From: Cellulomonas xylanilytica
Lineage (GTDB): Bacteria; Actinomycetota; Actinomycetes; Actinomycetales; Cellulomonadaceae
Assembly (NCBI RefSeq): GCF_007989805.1
Contig: NZ_BJUB01000008.1
Coordinates: forward strand, 124,001 to 188,000
Direction of reading: 5' to 3'
Length of the DNA: 64,000 nucleotides
The notes under the pieces were generated by a model. That model was not told the origin of the DNA and searched no databases. It worked only from the letters and a program-made list of their open reading frames with translations. The translations under genes and the position numbers were made by a program. Below are positions 37,464 to 47,547 of the stretch, piece after piece; the stretch's first letter is position 1; the number at the start of each line of letters is the position of its first letter.

Positions 37464-39941
37464 CTACTCGTTGTCTCCGCCGGTCGACAGCGTCGCCGCC
37501 ACCTGACCGGAGTCCGACTGGTCCTGCGCGTCGGGCCACACCCAGTCGCGGACCTCCGGCAGGTCGTCGCCGAACTCCCGGGTGTACTCGCGCGCCCGGA
37601 GGCGCTCGTCGACCATCTTCTGCCGCAGGTTGGCCTGCGCGCTGCCCAGCGAGGGGACGTTGTCGATCACGTCGATCACCAGGTGGAACCGGTCGAGGTC
37701 GTTGAGCATGACCATGTCGAACGGCGTCGTCGTCGTGCCCTCCTCCTTGTAGCCGCGCACGTGGATGTTGCTGTGCCCGTGCCGGCGGTAGGTGAGCCGG
37801 TGGATGAGCCACGGGTAGCCGTGGTACGCGAAGATCACCGGCCGGTCGGAGGTGAACAGCCCGTCGAACTGGGCGTCCGTCATCCCGTGCGGGTGCTCCC
37901 GCGCGTCCTGCAGCCGCATCAGGTCGACCACGTTGATGACCCGGACCTTCAGGTCGGGCAGCTCGCGCCGCAGGATGTCCGCCGCGGCGAGCACCTCGAG
38001 CGTGGGCACGTCACCGGCCGCACCGAGGACGACGTCCGGCTTCTCGCCCGCGACCTCGGAGCCCGCCCAGTCCCAGATCCCCAGACCGCGCGTGCAGTGC
38101 GCGATCGCCTGCTCCATGGTCAGGAAGTTCGGCGCCGGCTGCTTGCCGGCCACCACCACGTTGACGTACTGACGGCTGCGCAGGCAGTGGTCGTACGTCG
38201 AGAGCAGCGTGTTGGCGTCCGGCGGCAGGTAGACCCGCACGACGGAGGCCTTCTTGTTGACCACGTGGTCGATGAAGCCCGGGTCCTGGTGGCTGAAGCC
38301 GTTGTGGTCCTGGCGCCAGACGTGGCTGGACAGCAGGTAGTTCAGGCTCGCGACCGGCCGGCGCCACGGGATCTCGTTGGTGACCTTCAGCCACTTGGCG
38401 TGCTGGTTGAACATCGAGTCGATGATGTGGATGAACGCCTCGTAGCAGTTGAACAGGCCGTGCCGGCCCGTCAGCAGGTAGCCCTCCAGCCAGCCCTGGC
38501 ACTGGTGCTCGCTGAGCATCTCCAGCACGCGGCCGGCACGCGCCAGGTGCTCGTCGACGTCCGCGCCGAAGAACTCCGCGTTCCACTGCTTGTCCGTCGT
38601 CTGGAACACCGACTGCAGCCGGTTCGACGCCGTCTCGTCGGGCCCGAAGATCCGGAAGTTGTCCGGGTTGAGCCGGATGACGTCCGTCAGCCAGTCGCCC
38701 AGGACGCGCGGTGCCTCGCTCATCGAGCCGCCCGGCACGGGCACGTCCACCGCGTACTTGCGGAAGTCCGGCAGGCGCAGGTCCTTGAGCAGCACCCCGC
38801 CGTTGGCGTGCGGGTTGTCGCTCATCCGCAGGGCGCCGGTGGGAGCGAGCGCGCGGATGTCGTCGTGCAGCCTGCCCGTGTCGTCGAACAGCTCGTCCAC
38901 CCGGTACGACTCGAGCCACTGCCGCAGCACGTCGAGGTGCTCGGGGGTGTCCCGCGCGTTGGCCAGCGGCACCTGGTGCGCCCGCCACGACCCGGTCGTC
39001 TTCTTGCCGTCGATGTAGTCGGGGCCGGTCCAGCCCTTCGGGGTGCGGAACACGATCATCGGCCACTGCGGACGCTGCTCGTTGCCGGCGTGGGCGCTGC
39101 GCTTGATCTCCGCGATCTCGTCGAGCACCTCGTCCAGCAGCGTCGCGAACCGGCGGTGGATGTCCTCGTGCGACTCGTCGTCGAAGCCCGCGACGAACAT
39201 GTGCGGCTTGTGCCCGTACCCGACCATGAGCGACTCGAGCTCGTCGTCGGGGATGCGCGCCAGCACCGTCGGGTTGGCGATCTTGTAGCCGTTGAGGTGC
39301 AGGATCGGCAGGACGACCCCGTCGTTCTCGACGTTGACGAACTTGTTCGAGTGCCAGCTGGTGGCCAGCGGTCCGGTCTCCGCCTCGCCGTCGCCGATGA
39401 CGGTCGCGACGAGCAGGTCGGGGTTGTCGAACGCGGCGCCGTAGGCGTGGCTCAGCGCGTAGCCGAGCTCGCCGCCCTCATGGATGGACCCCGGCGTCTC
39501 GGGCGCCACGTGGCTGGGGATGCCACCCGGGAAGGAGAACTGCCGGAACAGCCGGTGGATGCCCTCGGTGTCCTCGGTGATGTCCGAGTAGTACTCCGAG
39601 TACGTGCCGTCGAGGTAGGCGCTCGCGACGAGCCCCGGTCCGCCGTGGCCCGGTCCCGTGACGTAGATGGTCGACTGCTCGCGCTCCGCGATCGCGCGGT
39701 TCAGGTGCGCGTACAGGAAGTTCAGGCCCGGGGTGGTGCCCCAGTGGCCGAGGAGCCTCGGCTTGACGTGGTCGCGCGTCAGCGGCTCACGCAGGAGCGG
39801 GTTGTCCAGGAGGTAGATCTGGCCCACCGACAGGTAGTTGGCGGCGCGCCACCACTTGTCGATGCGGGCGACGGTCTCGGCGTCGACCACCGTGCCGCTC
39901 CCGGTCCGCCACGTGCTCCGTGCCGACGTCGTCGTGCTCAT
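37464..39941 (-). CDS. xfp: Xylulose-5-phosphate/fructose-6-phosphate phosphoketolase
   Basis: 825 residues. Thiamine-diphosphate enzyme that splits X5P or F6P with phosphate to acetyl-phosphate plus GAP or E4[40 protein letters not shown], the ThDP motif [11 protein letters not shown] and [27 protein letters not shown] are diagnostic. The start ATG 39941 follows GGGGAG. It sits upstream of pta and ackA on the same strand (76-base gap), so acetyl-phosphate can go straight to ATP or acetyl-CoA. Confidence 0.97.
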   Translation of the reverse strand: MSTTTSARSTWRTGSGTVVDAETVARIDKWWRAANYLSVGQIYLLDNPLLREPLTRDHVKPRLLGHWGTTPGLNFLYAHLNRAIAEREQSTIYVTGPGHGGPGLVASAYLDGTYSEYYSDITEDTEGIHRLFRQFSFPGGIPSHVAPETPGSIHEGGELGYALSHAYGAAFDNPDLLVATVIGDGEAETGPLATSWHSNKFVNVENDGVVLPILHLNGYKIANPTVLARIPDDELESLMVGYGHKPHMFVAGFDDESHEDIHRRFATLLDEVLDEIAEIKRSAHAGNEQRPQWPMIVFRTPKGWTGPDYIDGKKTTGSWRAHQVPLANARDTPEHLDVLRQWLESYRVDELFDDTGRLHDDIRALAPTGALRMSDNPHANGGVLLKDLRLPDFRKYAVDVPVPGGSMSEAPRVLGDWLTDVIRLNPDNFRIFGPDETASNRLQSVFQTTDKQWNAEFFGADVDEHLARAGRVLEMLSEHQCQGWLEGYLLTGRHGLFNCYEAFIHIIDSMFNQHAKWLKVTNEIPWRRPVASLNYLLSSHVWRQDHNGFSHQDPGFIDHVVNKKASVVRVYLPPDANTLLSTYDHCLRSRQYVNVVVAGKQPAPNFLTMEQAIAHCTRGLGIWDWAGSEVAGEKPDVVLGAAGDVPTLEVLAAADILRRELPDLKVRVINVVDLMRLQDAREHPHGMTDAQFDGLFTSDRPVIFAYHGYPWLIHRLTYRRHGHSNIHVRGYKEEGTTTTPFDMVMLNDLDRFHLVIDVIDNVPSLGSAQANLRQKMVDERLRAREYTREFGDDLPEVRDWVWPDAQDQSDSGQVAATLSTGGDNE

Positions 39942-40220
39942 GCGCGCTCCCCAGTCGTCGTTCCGGCATGCCACCGGCGCGGTGTCAGCCTTCCGTCGGG
40001 CACGCCGTGCGGACGAGGGTCCTTGGTCCCGTGTCGCGTGCGAGCGCCCACAAGTCATACAACCGCACTCTGCGCATCGGCGCAGGAGGTGTGGGCGAAC
40101 GCACGCCGAACGTCCGGCGGCGGCTGCGCGGGGTCGATGCGCAGGTCAGCGGGGTTGTCGGCGCCCTGCGGGTGCCCGGTCCCGTTCCGACCGGGCACGT
40201 GCTGCGGGGTACCGTGAGGC
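39942..40220. other. Intergenic region between xfp and the SURF1 gene
   Basis: 279 bases between divergent genes, the longest gene-free stretch in the window. It must hold the xfp promoter, though I find no convincing -35/-10 pair for it. Near its right end is the TACCGT -10 of the SURF1 gene. No RNA gene or riboswitch-like fold was recognised. Confidence 0.4.
40210..40215 (+). promoter_or_regulatory. -10 hexamer TACCGT of the SURF1 gene
   Basis: TACCGT with a five-base gap to GTG 40221; leaderless geometry, no Shine-Dalgarno. Confidence 0.4.
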
Positions 40221-41102
40221 GTGACCGAGCCGACCCCCGCCGCCGTCGCGCGCGAGCGTGCGGACGCACCCGGTCACGACCGGTCGCCACGCCCGGTGCC
40301 GGGGTGGGAGCAGTCGGAGCGACGCCCGCCCACCACGATGCTCCGCGCGGCCGTGCGCCCCCGGATGCTCGTCCTGCTCGTCCTGCTCCTGGCGGCCGCC
40401 GCGGTGTGCGCCCGGCTGGGCGCGTGGCAGCTGGACCGCGCGCAGGTGCACGGAGCCGCGGCCGCGGAACGCCTCACCGCCGAGCTCGTCGCCGCCCCCG
40501 CGGTGCCGCTCGACGACGTCCTGGTGCCGCAGACCACGTTCACCGGCGAGCTCGTCGGCCGCAAGGTCACGACGACCGGGACCTACGACGCCGACGGTCA
40601 GCTCCTGGTGACGGGCCGTGCGCACGACGGGACCACGGGCCTGCTCGTCCTGACACCGCTGACCACCACCGACGGCGCCGTCCTGCCCGTCGTGCGCGGC
40701 TGGGTCGCGACGCCCGCGGACGCCGACGCCCCGCCCGCCGGCAGCGTGGACGTCACCGGCTATCTGCAGGCCTCCGAGCAGGCGGGCACCGGGGTGGCCG
40801 ACGGGCAGACCGACGCGATCAGCTCGGCCGAGCTGCTCAACTCGTGGGGCGGCCCGATCTACACGGGGTATCTCGTGGTCGCGTCGTCGGACCCGGCGCA
40901 GGCCGACTCGGTCGCGCTGCTGGACCCGCCGACGAAGCCCGGCGCGGGGCTGAGCATCCAGAACCTCGCCTACGCCGCGCAGTGGTGGATCTTCGGCGGG
41001 TTCGCGGTGCTGCTGTGGCTGCGGCTGGTCCGCGACGAGGCCCGCGGCTCGGGCGCCGAGCCGGAGCTCACCCCAGAGGCGGGCGGCGCCGCAGCTCCTT
41101 GA
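40221..41102 (+). CDS. SURF1-family cytochrome oxidase biogenesis protein
   Basis: 293 residues. A soluble N-terminal tail (about 45 residues), one membrane segment (about 47-65, LVLLVLLLAAAAVCARLGAWQLDR), an extracytoplasmic domain (TTFTGELVGRKVTTTGTYD, VVRGWVATPAD) and a second membrane segment near the C-terminus (WWIFGGFAVLLWLRL). This two-helix topology and the GAWQLDR and NLAYAAQWW motifs are SURF1. Assists assembly of aa3-type cytochrome c oxidase. Its 3' end overlaps the convergent arfB by 35 bases. Confidence 0.88.
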   Translation: MTEPTPAAVARERADAPGHDRSPRPVPGWEQSERRPPTTMLRAAVRPRMLVLLVLLLAAAAVCARLGAWQLDRAQVHGAAAAERLTAELVAAPAVPLDDVLVPQTTFTGELVGRKVTTTGTYDADGQLLVTGRAHDGTTGLLVLTPLTTTDGAVLPVVRGWVATPADADAPPAGSVDVTGYLQASEQAGTGVADGQTDAISSAELLNSWGGPIYTGYLVVASSDPAQADSVALLDPPTKPGAGLSIQNLAYAAQWWIFGGFAVLLWLRLVRDEARGSGAEPELTPEAGGAAAP

Positions 41103-41496
41103 CCGCCCGGCGCTTCTGCTCGCCCTGCACGCGACGGACCTGCGACCCCCGGCTCGGCCGGGTGGCGCGGCGGGTCGGACCCGGGGGAGCGAGGGCGTCG
41201 TCCAGCAGCGCGTGCGCCCGGGCGAGGGCGGCCTCACGGTTGCGCAGCTGCGACCGGTACTCCTGGGCACTCAGGGTCAGCAGCGACCCGCGCAGCCGAC
41301 CCGACAGCCGTGCCAGGACGCGGTCCTGCTGCGTCGGGCTGGTCCACGCGATGCGTCCTAGGTCGACCGTGAGCTCCACGCGGGAGTCGGTCGTGTTCAC
41401 CGACTGACCGCCCGGCCCGCTCGAGCGCGAGAAGCGCCACGCGAGGGCGTCGTCGGGGACGACGACACCGCCGCGCAGGACGAGCGGACCGGTCAT
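41068..41496 (-). CDS. arfB: Alternative ribosome-rescue factor ArfB (YaeJ, peptidyl-tRNA hydrolase)
   Basis: 142 residues. The release-factor-like GGQ is in RSSGPGGQSVNTTDSRVEL, and the C-terminus is a basic tail (GEQKRRAVKELRRR) that enters the empty mRNA channel of stalled ribosomes. The ATG overlaps the stop of the upstream surface-protein gene (ATGA) and the 3' end runs into the SURF1 gene on the other strand, an unusually compressed arrangement. Confidence 0.93.
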   Translation of the reverse strand: MTGPLVLRGGVVVPDDALAWRFSRSSGPGGQSVNTTDSRVELTVDLGRIAWTSPTQQDRVLARLSGRLRGSLLTLSAQEYRSQLRNREAALARAHALLDDALAPPGPTRRATRPSRGSQVRRVQGEQKRRAVKELRRRPPLG

Positions 41497-43781
41497 CGGG
41501 GGACCCGGCGCGCACGGTGCGCGGCGAGCATCATCGTCGCGCCGAGCAGGAGCACCAGGGCAGCGCCCACGGCGGTGCTGCCCACGCCGTCCGCGCCGGT
41601 CGCCGCCAGCTCGGCGCCGTCGTCCGGGGAGACGTCCGGCGGCACGGCGGTGTACGTGTTCGTCACCGTGACGAGGCCGGTCGTCACCGGGTCGCCGGCG
41701 GCCACGACCACGCGACCGCCGGCGGGCGACAGCGCGGACGTGAAGGCGCCGCCCGGCTGGTCCGCACCCTCCGCCACGGTGCAGACCGTACCGACGGGGA
41801 ACCCCTCCACGACGACGGTCCCGCCGGCCCGCACCGACCACGCACCGGAGGTCGCCCCCGTGGCCCCGGCCGCGTCGCAGGACCAGGTCCCTGTGAAGAC
41901 GGCGCCTGCGGGCACCGTGCCCGTGGCACCGGCCACGACCTTCCGGACCGCGAAGCCGCCCTGGGCGGGCGCCACGTCGGGCTCGACCACGTTGGCCACC
42001 TGCACCGCGCTGACGGCGCTGCCGCGGCCCACCGCGAACGCGAAGCCGCCGTGCTCCGGGGTCGCCGTCGCGCCGCCCGCGACAGTGAAAATCGGCGCCG
42101 TCCAGGAGCCGCCGACCGGGTCCGGAGGCAGCACCTCGACCAGCTCGACCACGCTGTCCGGGGCGACGTCGACCGGACCCAGCACCGTGCCGTCGGTGGC
42201 CACGACCAGATCCGGCGACTGCTGCACGCCGTCCACCCACCACTGGAAGGAGACGGTGGACGGGGCGCCGAGACCGGCGTCGTCCACGGACTTGGCGACG
42301 GTGAACCGCCCCTGACCGACCAGGGTGTCGGTGAGCGAGACGGCCACCTCGGCGTCCGGCGCGACGACGAACGCCACCTGCGCACCGGGCTGCGTCGGCG
42401 GGATGGTCGCGGCTCCCGTGACGGCCCAGACCGGTGCCTGCCAGACACCACCCGGCACGGGCGCCGGGGTGACCTCGCCGAGCTCGACCTCGGTGCCGGA
42501 CGGGACCGTCGCCGGGCCCAGCACGGTGCCGTCCGTCTCGACCGACAGGTCGGGCAGCTGCCGGACCCCGTCGACCCAGTACTGCACGAACACGTTGTGG
42601 GGCAGGGTGTCGAATGTCCCGTCCACGACCAGGACCTTGCTCAGCTGGACCGTGCCGGTCGGCGTGGCGTCGTCCGGCACGCAGCCCTCATACGCGTAGT
42701 GGTGGACCTCGCCGGAGCCGAGGGGCTTGGTCAGCGTCGACGCGACGAGCTGGCCCTCGAGCGGGCTGGCGTTCTCCATCGTGACGTCGGACCGTGGCGC
42801 GAGGATCGTGCCGGTGATCCGGTCCTGGCTCGAGATCGTCAGCGGGCCGGACTCGTCGTAGCTCCACAGCACCCAAGGTGCGAAGAGGTTGTTCGTCCCC
42901 GAGTCGTTGGCTCCGTTGAACCGCGGGACGGAGAACTCGGTGCCGCCGGACATCCGGACCACCAGCCCGGTGGTGGAGGACGGCACGGCTCCCGTGAAGT
43001 TCAGCGCGGTGACGCCGTCGAGCTGCTCCGGCGTCACGGACAGCACGTTCAGGTCACCCGCGACGAGCTCGAGCTGCTTCTCCGGTGCCGTCCCGGTGAG
43101 CGTCACGGCCGAGACCCCGGCGTTCGCCCCCGGCAGGTCGGCGACCGCGTCCGCCATGGCATCCAGCGTCGGGAAGCCGCTGGTCACCGGGCTGACATCG
43201 ACCGGTCCGATGTTCGCGGCGACCCACGCCGCCAGGTCGTCGGCGGGTGCGGGCGGGTTCGGCGGCACGACACGCGCCTGGCTGGTGGCGTCGGAGACGA
43301 ACACCTCCTGGCCCTGCAGGGTGAAGGACGTCCACGTCTGCGCACCCGCGAACATCTCGCCCCGCGGCCACGCCGGGTCGTCCGCACCGGAGCCCACCTG
43401 CAGGATCCCTTGCGAACCTGCCAGGTCGTAGGCACCGGCCGACACCCGGACCGGCTGGTCGGTGCCGCCGACCTCGAGCATCGGCAGGTCGTAGTCCGGT
43501 GGGGTCAGCCCGGTCGAGTGACGCACGTCGAAGGTCGACAACCAGGAGAGCGATCCGCCGACTCCGAGCGTGCCCTCGATCTCCGAGCCGCCCACCGAGG
43601 CATCGCCCTCGACGAGGACCGTGAATCCCTGCGTCGGGTCGCCTGGCACGCCGCAGAAGCTGATCGCCGCGGACGGAGCTGCCGCCCCCAGCGTCAGCGC
43701 GGCGGCGACGGCGGGAACCGCGAGGGCAGTGGCGACCACGGCGGCGACCGGCCCGCGCGATCGGCTTCGGGTGGTCTGCAC
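41493..43781 (-). CDS. Sortase-anchored surface protein: choice-of-anchor A domain plus three Ig-like (DUF5979) repeats
   Basis: 762 residues. Signal peptide (about 1-38, VAAVVATALAVPAVAAALTLG). The N-terminal half (about 40-365) matches the choice-of-anchor A family (FTVLVEGDASVGGSEIEGTLGVGG). Three repeats of about 95-110 residues follow; the first two share QYWVDGVRQLPDL / QWWVDGVQQSPDL and DGTVLGP, and the third is of the DUF5979 kind (CTVAEGA, VTVTNTY). The end is a sorting signal: LAATG, hydrophobic helix, then HRARRVPR, an LAXTG motif suited to class E sortases. GTG 43781 is preceded by GGAAGGACCT. It is probably an adhesin or pilus-like stalk. Confidence 0.83.
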   Translation of the reverse strand: MQTTRSRSRGPVAAVVATALAVPAVAAALTLGAAAPSAAISFCGVPGDPTQGFTVLVEGDASVGGSEIEGTLGVGGSLSWLSTFDVRHSTGLTPPDYDLPMLEVGGTDQPVRVSAGAYDLAGSQGILQVGSGADDPAWPRGEMFAGAQTWTSFTLQGQEVFVSDATSQARVVPPNPPAPADDLAAWVAANIGPVDVSPVTSGFPTLDAMADAVADLPGANAGVSAVTLTGTAPEKQLELVAGDLNVLSVTPEQLDGVTALNFTGAVPSSTTGLVVRMSGGTEFSVPRFNGANDSGTNNLFAPWVLWSYDESGPLTISSQDRITGTILAPRSDVTMENASPLEGQLVASTLTKPLGSGEVHHYAYEGCVPDDATPTGTVQLSKVLVVDGTFDTLPHNVFVQYWVDGVRQLPDLSVETDGTVLGPATVPSGTEVELGEVTPAPVPGGVWQAPVWAVTGAATIPPTQPGAQVAFVVAPDAEVAVSLTDTLVGQGRFTVAKSVDDAGLGAPSTVSFQWWVDGVQQSPDLVVATDGTVLGPVDVAPDSVVELVEVLPPDPVGGSWTAPIFTVAGGATATPEHGGFAFAVGRGSAVSAVQVANVVEPDVAPAQGGFAVRKVVAGATGTVPAGAVFTGTWSCDAAGATGATSGAWSVRAGGTVVVEGFPVGTVCTVAEGADQPGGAFTSALSPAGGRVVVAAGDPVTTGLVTVTNTYTAVPPDVSPDDGAELAATGADGVGSTAVGAALVLLLGATMMLAAHRARRVPR

Positions 43782-43824
43782 GTGAGGTCCTTCCGGCGAT
43801 GAGAGGTTTCTCACGAGCAAGGTA

Positions 43825-43840
43825 ACCGATGTGTACCGAT
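43825..43840. repeat. Direct repeat ACCGAT-N4-ACCGAT upstream of the surface-protein gene
   Basis: Two ACCGAT copies start exactly 10 bases apart (43825-43830, 43835-43840), one helical turn, 44-59 bases before the start codon. Nearby is TGAGA-GGTT-TCTCA (43800-43813). Either could be a regulator site for the surface protein; both are short. Confidence 0.3.
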
Positions 43841-43865
43841 CTGCCCGAAGGAGGCGTACAGGCGC

Positions 43866-45605
43866 TCAGACCGCGTCGTGCTGCCAGGAGTGCCACAGCG
43901 CGGCGTAGTCGCCACCGGCCGCGACCAGCTCGTCGTGCGGACCGATCTCGGTGATCCGGCCACCGTCGACGACGGCGACCCGGTCCGCGTCGTGCGCGGT
44001 GTGCAGGCGGTGGGCGATCGCGACGACGGTCCGGCCCGACAGCACCGCCGACAACGAGCGCTCGAGGTGCCGGGCTGCCCGCGGGTCGAGCAGCGAGGTG
44101 GCCTCGTCGAGGACGAGCGTGTGCGGGTCGAGCAGGACCAGCCGGGCCAGCGCGATCTGCTGGGCCTGCGCCGGGGTGAGGGCCGCGCCGCCGGAGCCGA
44201 CCTCGGTGTCGAGGCCCTCGGGCAGCCCCTGCACCCACTCCCAGGCGTCGACCGCCCGCAGCGCGCGCTCGAGCGCCGCCGTGTCGGCGTCCACCTGGGC
44301 GAGGCGCAGGTTGTCCGCCACGGACCCGACGAACACGTGGTGCTCCTGGGTGACCAGGGCGACGTGCCCGCGCAGGTCCTCCAGCGGCAGGTCGATCAGG
44401 GGGACGCCGCCGACCGTCACGGTGCCCTCGGTGGGCGGGTGGATGCCCGCGAGCATCCGGCCGAGCGTCGACTTGCCCGCGCCGGACGGCCCCACCACGG
44501 CAAGGCGCTCCCCGGCGGCCAGGTCGAGGTCGATCCCGTGCAGCACGTTGTGGCCCTCGCGGTACGCGTACACCAGCCCCCGGGACGCGATGTCCTCGTC
44601 CACCGGCGTGCCCGGCCGCGTCTCGCGGTCGGGCTCCACCAGCTGCACGCCGACGATGCGCGCGAGCGACGTGGCCGCCACCTGGATCTCGTCGACCCAG
44701 AAGATCAGCTCCCACACCGGACCCGTGATCTGGTACGTGTACAGGACGATCGTGGTGACCGCGCCGACCGTGACGTAACCCTCGGAGGCGAGGTAGCCAC
44801 CCCAGAGCAGCACCGCCGCGGGCGCCAGGACGAACGCCGCGTCGATGCCCGGGAAGAGGATGGTGCGCAGGCGCAGCGTCACCTTCTCGGCCTCGAACGC
44901 CTCCCGCAGGTCGGCGTCCACACGGGCCGACCGGCGACGGCCGAGCCGCAGGGCGTCGACGGTGCGGGCGCCCTCCACGGACTCCGTGATGGTCCCGTTG
45001 AGCACGGCGTAGGCGGCCGACTCCCGCTGGTAGGCCGGCGTCGCGCGCTTGAGGTACCAGCGCACGACCAGGAGCAGCGTGGGCACGCCCACGAACATCG
45101 CGAGCGAGACCACGGGGGACAGGAACAGGCACGCCACGATCGTGAGCGAGATGGTGACGACCGCGACGATCACCCGCGGGACGCCGAAGCGCACCGCGTG
45201 CTGCAGCTTGTTGACGTCGTTCGTCGTGCGCGCCACCAGGTCGCCCGTGCCGGCCCGCTCGACCACGGACAGCGGCAGGGCCGTGACCTTCTCGATGAAC
45301 TCCTCGCGCAGCTCGGCGAAGACCTCCTCGCCGAAGATCATCGACGCGCGCTGCGCGAACCGGATGAGGACGGTCTGCGCCAGCACCGCGACGGCGCCGA
45401 TGACGATCAGGGTGTTGATGTACCCGGCCGTCGTGCCGCCCGTGACCGCGTCGACGAGCATGCCGAGCAGCCAGGGCCCGGCCAGCCCCGCGGTCGCCGC
45501 CAGGGTGTGCAGGGCGGCGATGAGGACCAGCGGGCGGCGGTGCTTGCGGAAGAGCACGCCCGTGTACGCCCGGACCGTCGCCGTGTCGGCGATGGGGAGC
45601 TTCAT
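43866..45605 (-). CDS. ABC exporter half-transporter with intact Walker motifs and degenerate signature
   Basis: 579 residues. An exporter-type membrane domain of six helices (about 25-310) followed by the ATPase. Walker A GPSGAGKST (372-380), Q-loop, Walker B LVLDE (497-501) and switch His532 are intact, but the signature is LTPAQ (476-480) instead of LSGGQ. It overlaps by four bases with the upstream half-transporter gene, so the two should form a heterodimer. The substrate (lipid, drug or peptide) is not evident. The ATG at 45605 has GGAGG upstream. Confidence 0.92.
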   Translation of the reverse strand: MKLPIADTATVRAYTGVLFRKHRRPLVLIAALHTLAATAGLAGPWLLGMLVDAVTGGTTAGYINTLIVIGAVAVLAQTVLIRFAQRASMIFGEEVFAELREEFIEKVTALPLSVVERAGTGDLVARTTNDVNKLQHAVRFGVPRVIVAVVTISLTIVACLFLSPVVSLAMFVGVPTLLLVVRWYLKRATPAYQRESAAYAVLNGTITESVEGARTVDALRLGRRRSARVDADLREAFEAEKVTLRLRTILFPGIDAAFVLAPAAVLLWGGYLASEGYVTVGAVTTIVLYTYQITGPVWELIFWVDEIQVAATSLARIVGVQLVEPDRETRPGTPVDEDIASRGLVYAYREGHNVLHGIDLDLAAGERLAVVGPSGAGKSTLGRMLAGIHPPTEGTVTVGGVPLIDLPLEDLRGHVALVTQEHHVFVGSVADNLRLAQVDADTAALERALRAVDAWEWVQGLPEGLDTEVGSGGAALTPAQAQQIALARLVLLDPHTLVLDEATSLLDPRAARHLERSLSAVLSGRTVVAIAHRLHTAHDADRVAVVDGGRITEIGPHDELVAAGGDYAALWHSWQHDAV

Positions 45606-47437
45606 GACTGTCCTCCACTCTTCTGCTCGGCCATCAGTTCCTCGTGCAGCCGCTCGTCCTCGGCCAGGGACTCGATGCTGCTGTTCTCGACGGACTCCTC
45701 CTCCATCTGCCGCCCGACCACCGCCCGGTACGCCCGGGCGACCTCGAGGTCGTCGGCACCGTGCGCGAGCAGGTCGTCGTGGCTGCCGCGGGCGCGCACG
45801 ACCCCGTCCTGCACGAACGCCACCTCGTCCACGTGGTCCAGCACCAGCGGGCTGGCGGTGACCACGAGGGTGGTGCGGCCGCGCCGGACGTCGGCCAGCC
45901 GCGCCGCGATCCGCGCCTCGGTGTGGGCGTCGACCGCGCTGGTCGGCTCCACGAGGACGAGGATCTCCGGGTCGATGAGCAGCGCCCGGGCCAGGGCGAC
46001 GCGCTGGCGCTGACCGCCCGACAGGGAGCGGCCCTTCTCGGGCAGCTCGCCGGCGAGGCCGTCGGGCACGGAGTCGAGCACGTCCTGCGCGTCGGCCGTC
46101 GCGATGACGCGCAGCAGGTCGTCCTGCGTCGCCGACCCTCGCACGTCGAGCTCCTCTTCGAGCAGCCCCGAGAAGAGGTGCGGCGTGGCCTCCGCCACGA
46201 CGATCCGCTCCCGCACCAGCTCCTTGTCCAGCTCCGAGAGCAGCACCCCGCCCAGGCGCACCGGGGTGGCCTTCTCCGCCTCGTCGTCGAACCGTCCGAG
46301 CCGCGTCGCGATCCGCGCGGACTCGTCGGGATCCGCGCTCACCAGGGCGACGACCCGGTCGGGCTCGAGCCGCAGGCCGCTGGCCTCGTCGACCAGCGGT
46401 GCACGCGGTCCGGGTGCGGCGGCCGTGCCGGGCGTCGCGCCCGTCGCCGGGACGACCTGCAGGACCTTGACCACCTTGGACGCACCGATGTGCGCACGCG
46501 TCGCCGCCTGGAGCATCTGCGTCGCGTTCTGCACCGGCCACGACAGGAACGCGGCGAAGCCGTACGTCGAGACCAGCTGGCCGGGTGTGATGGTGCCCGC
46601 CAGCGCCATGTGGGCGCCGAGCCAGATGAGGGTCACGACGAACGCGCCGGGCAGCAGGACCTGGAGGGCGTCCAGGACCGACTGCGTCCGGGCGACCTCG
46701 ACCCCGCGGCGCCGGGTCTCCTGGGACTGCGCGCGGTAACGGCCCGTGAAGACCTCCTCGCCGCCGATGCCGCGCAGGATGCGCAGGCCGGAGACGGTGT
46801 CGGAGCCGAGCGTGGTCAGGCGGCCCGACGCCTCGCGCTGCGCCGACTGGCGCCGGGACAGCGGCTTGACGAGCAGACCGAGGATGGCCGCGACCGTCGG
46901 CAGGCCGAGGACGACGACGAGCCCGAGCGGCACCGACACCCGCAGCATGAGCACCGCGACGATGCCGTACGCGACGAGGCTGCCCAGGAAGTGGGCGGCG
47001 AGGGCGAACACCTCGCCGATGCGCAGCGCGTCGTTGGCGACCGCGGAGACGACCTCGCCGGTCGGCAGCTCCTTGGTGATCGTGTGCCCCGACCGGGCGA
47101 CGGTCCGGCCGACCAGCTGCGAGGACGTGAACGCCGCCCGCAGCCAGTTGTTCACGTCGTACCGGTGGCCGATGGCCGACGTCGTGATGATCACCGCGCC
47201 GAGCGCCAGCAGCGTGCCGCACGCGCGCCAGAGGTCCGGGCCGAAGCCGCTGTCCAGCCCGTCGTCGACGGCCCGGCCGACGACGAACGGGGTGAACGCC
47301 TGCGCCGCGAACTGCAGGATGCCCAGCCCGACGGCCGCCAAGAGGATGCCCCACTGCCGCCGCGCCAGCCACCAGAGCAGCGCGACGGGCCCGCTCAGGG
47401 GCGGGGTGCCGGGGTCGTCGAGGGGGAGAGAACGCAC
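45602..47437 (-). CDS. ABC exporter half-transporter with degenerate Walker motifs and intact signature
   Basis: 611 residues. Six-helix exporter domain (about 30-315), then an ATPase with [15 protein letters not shown] intact (472-486). The Walker A position reads LVSADPDES (365-373), with no Gly-rich loop or Lys; Walker B is ILVLVE (Asp to Val); the switch His is lost (TASPL). It cannot bind ATP normally by itself. An acidic tail of about 60 residues ends the protein. It is partner to the gene directly downstream. The GTG at 47437 is chosen because TAACGT lies eight bases ahead (leaderless). Confidence 0.9.
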   Translation of the reverse strand: MRSLPLDDPGTPPLSGPVALLWWLARRQWGILLAAVGLGILQFAAQAFTPFVVGRAVDDGLDSGFGPDLWRACGTLLALGAVIITTSAIGHRYDVNNWLRAAFTSSQLVGRTVARSGHTITKELPTGEVVSAVANDALRIGEVFALAAHFLGSLVAYGIVAVLMLRVSVPLGLVVVLGLPTVAAILGLLVKPLSRRQSAQREASGRLTTLGSDTVSGLRILRGIGGEEVFTGRYRAQSQETRRRGVEVARTQSVLDALQVLLPGAFVVTLIWLGAHMALAGTITPGQLVSTYGFAAFLSWPVQNATQMLQAATRAHIGASKVVKVLQVVPATGATPGTAAAPGPRAPLVDEASGLRLEPDRVVALVSADPDESARIATRLGRFDDEAEKATPVRLGGVLLSELDKELVRERIVVAEATPHLFSGLLEEELDVRGSATQDDLLRVIATADAQDVLDSVPDGLAGELPEKGRSLSGGQRQRVALARALLIDPEILVLVEPTSAVDAHTEARIAARLADVRRGRTTLVVTASPLVLDHVDEVAFVQDGVVRARGSHDDLLAHGADDLEVARAYRAVVGRQMEEESVENSSIESLAEDERLHEELMAEQKSGGQS

Positions 47438-47445
47438 GAGGAGCA

Positions 47446-47451
47446 ACGTTA
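47446..47451 (-). promoter_or_regulatory. -10 hexamer TAACGT of the ABC exporter operon
   Basis: Minus-strand TAACGT with an eight-base gap to GTG 47437; no Shine-Dalgarno. The guaA promoter faces the other way 85 bases to the right. Confidence 0.4.
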
Positions 47452-47535
47452 CGGGGCGGTACTGACACCCTCCGCATGGTTTTCCGCGGCCGCCCGGAGG
47501 CCGGACCGGGTGCACGGCGACCTCCGGGCGCCGAC

Positions 47536-47541
47536 TACCCT
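47536..47541 (+). promoter_or_regulatory. -10 hexamer TACCCT of leaderless guaA
   Basis: TACCCT with a six-base gap to GTG 47548. It decides the start: an upstream ATG at 47476 would lie before the promoter. Confidence 0.55.
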
Positions 47542-47547
47542 GGCGGC

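Noticed and set aside
40155..40220. Riboswitch or small RNA upstream of the SURF1 gene
   Set aside because: The leaderless -10 right before the start leaves no leader for a riboswitch, and no conserved fold was recognised.
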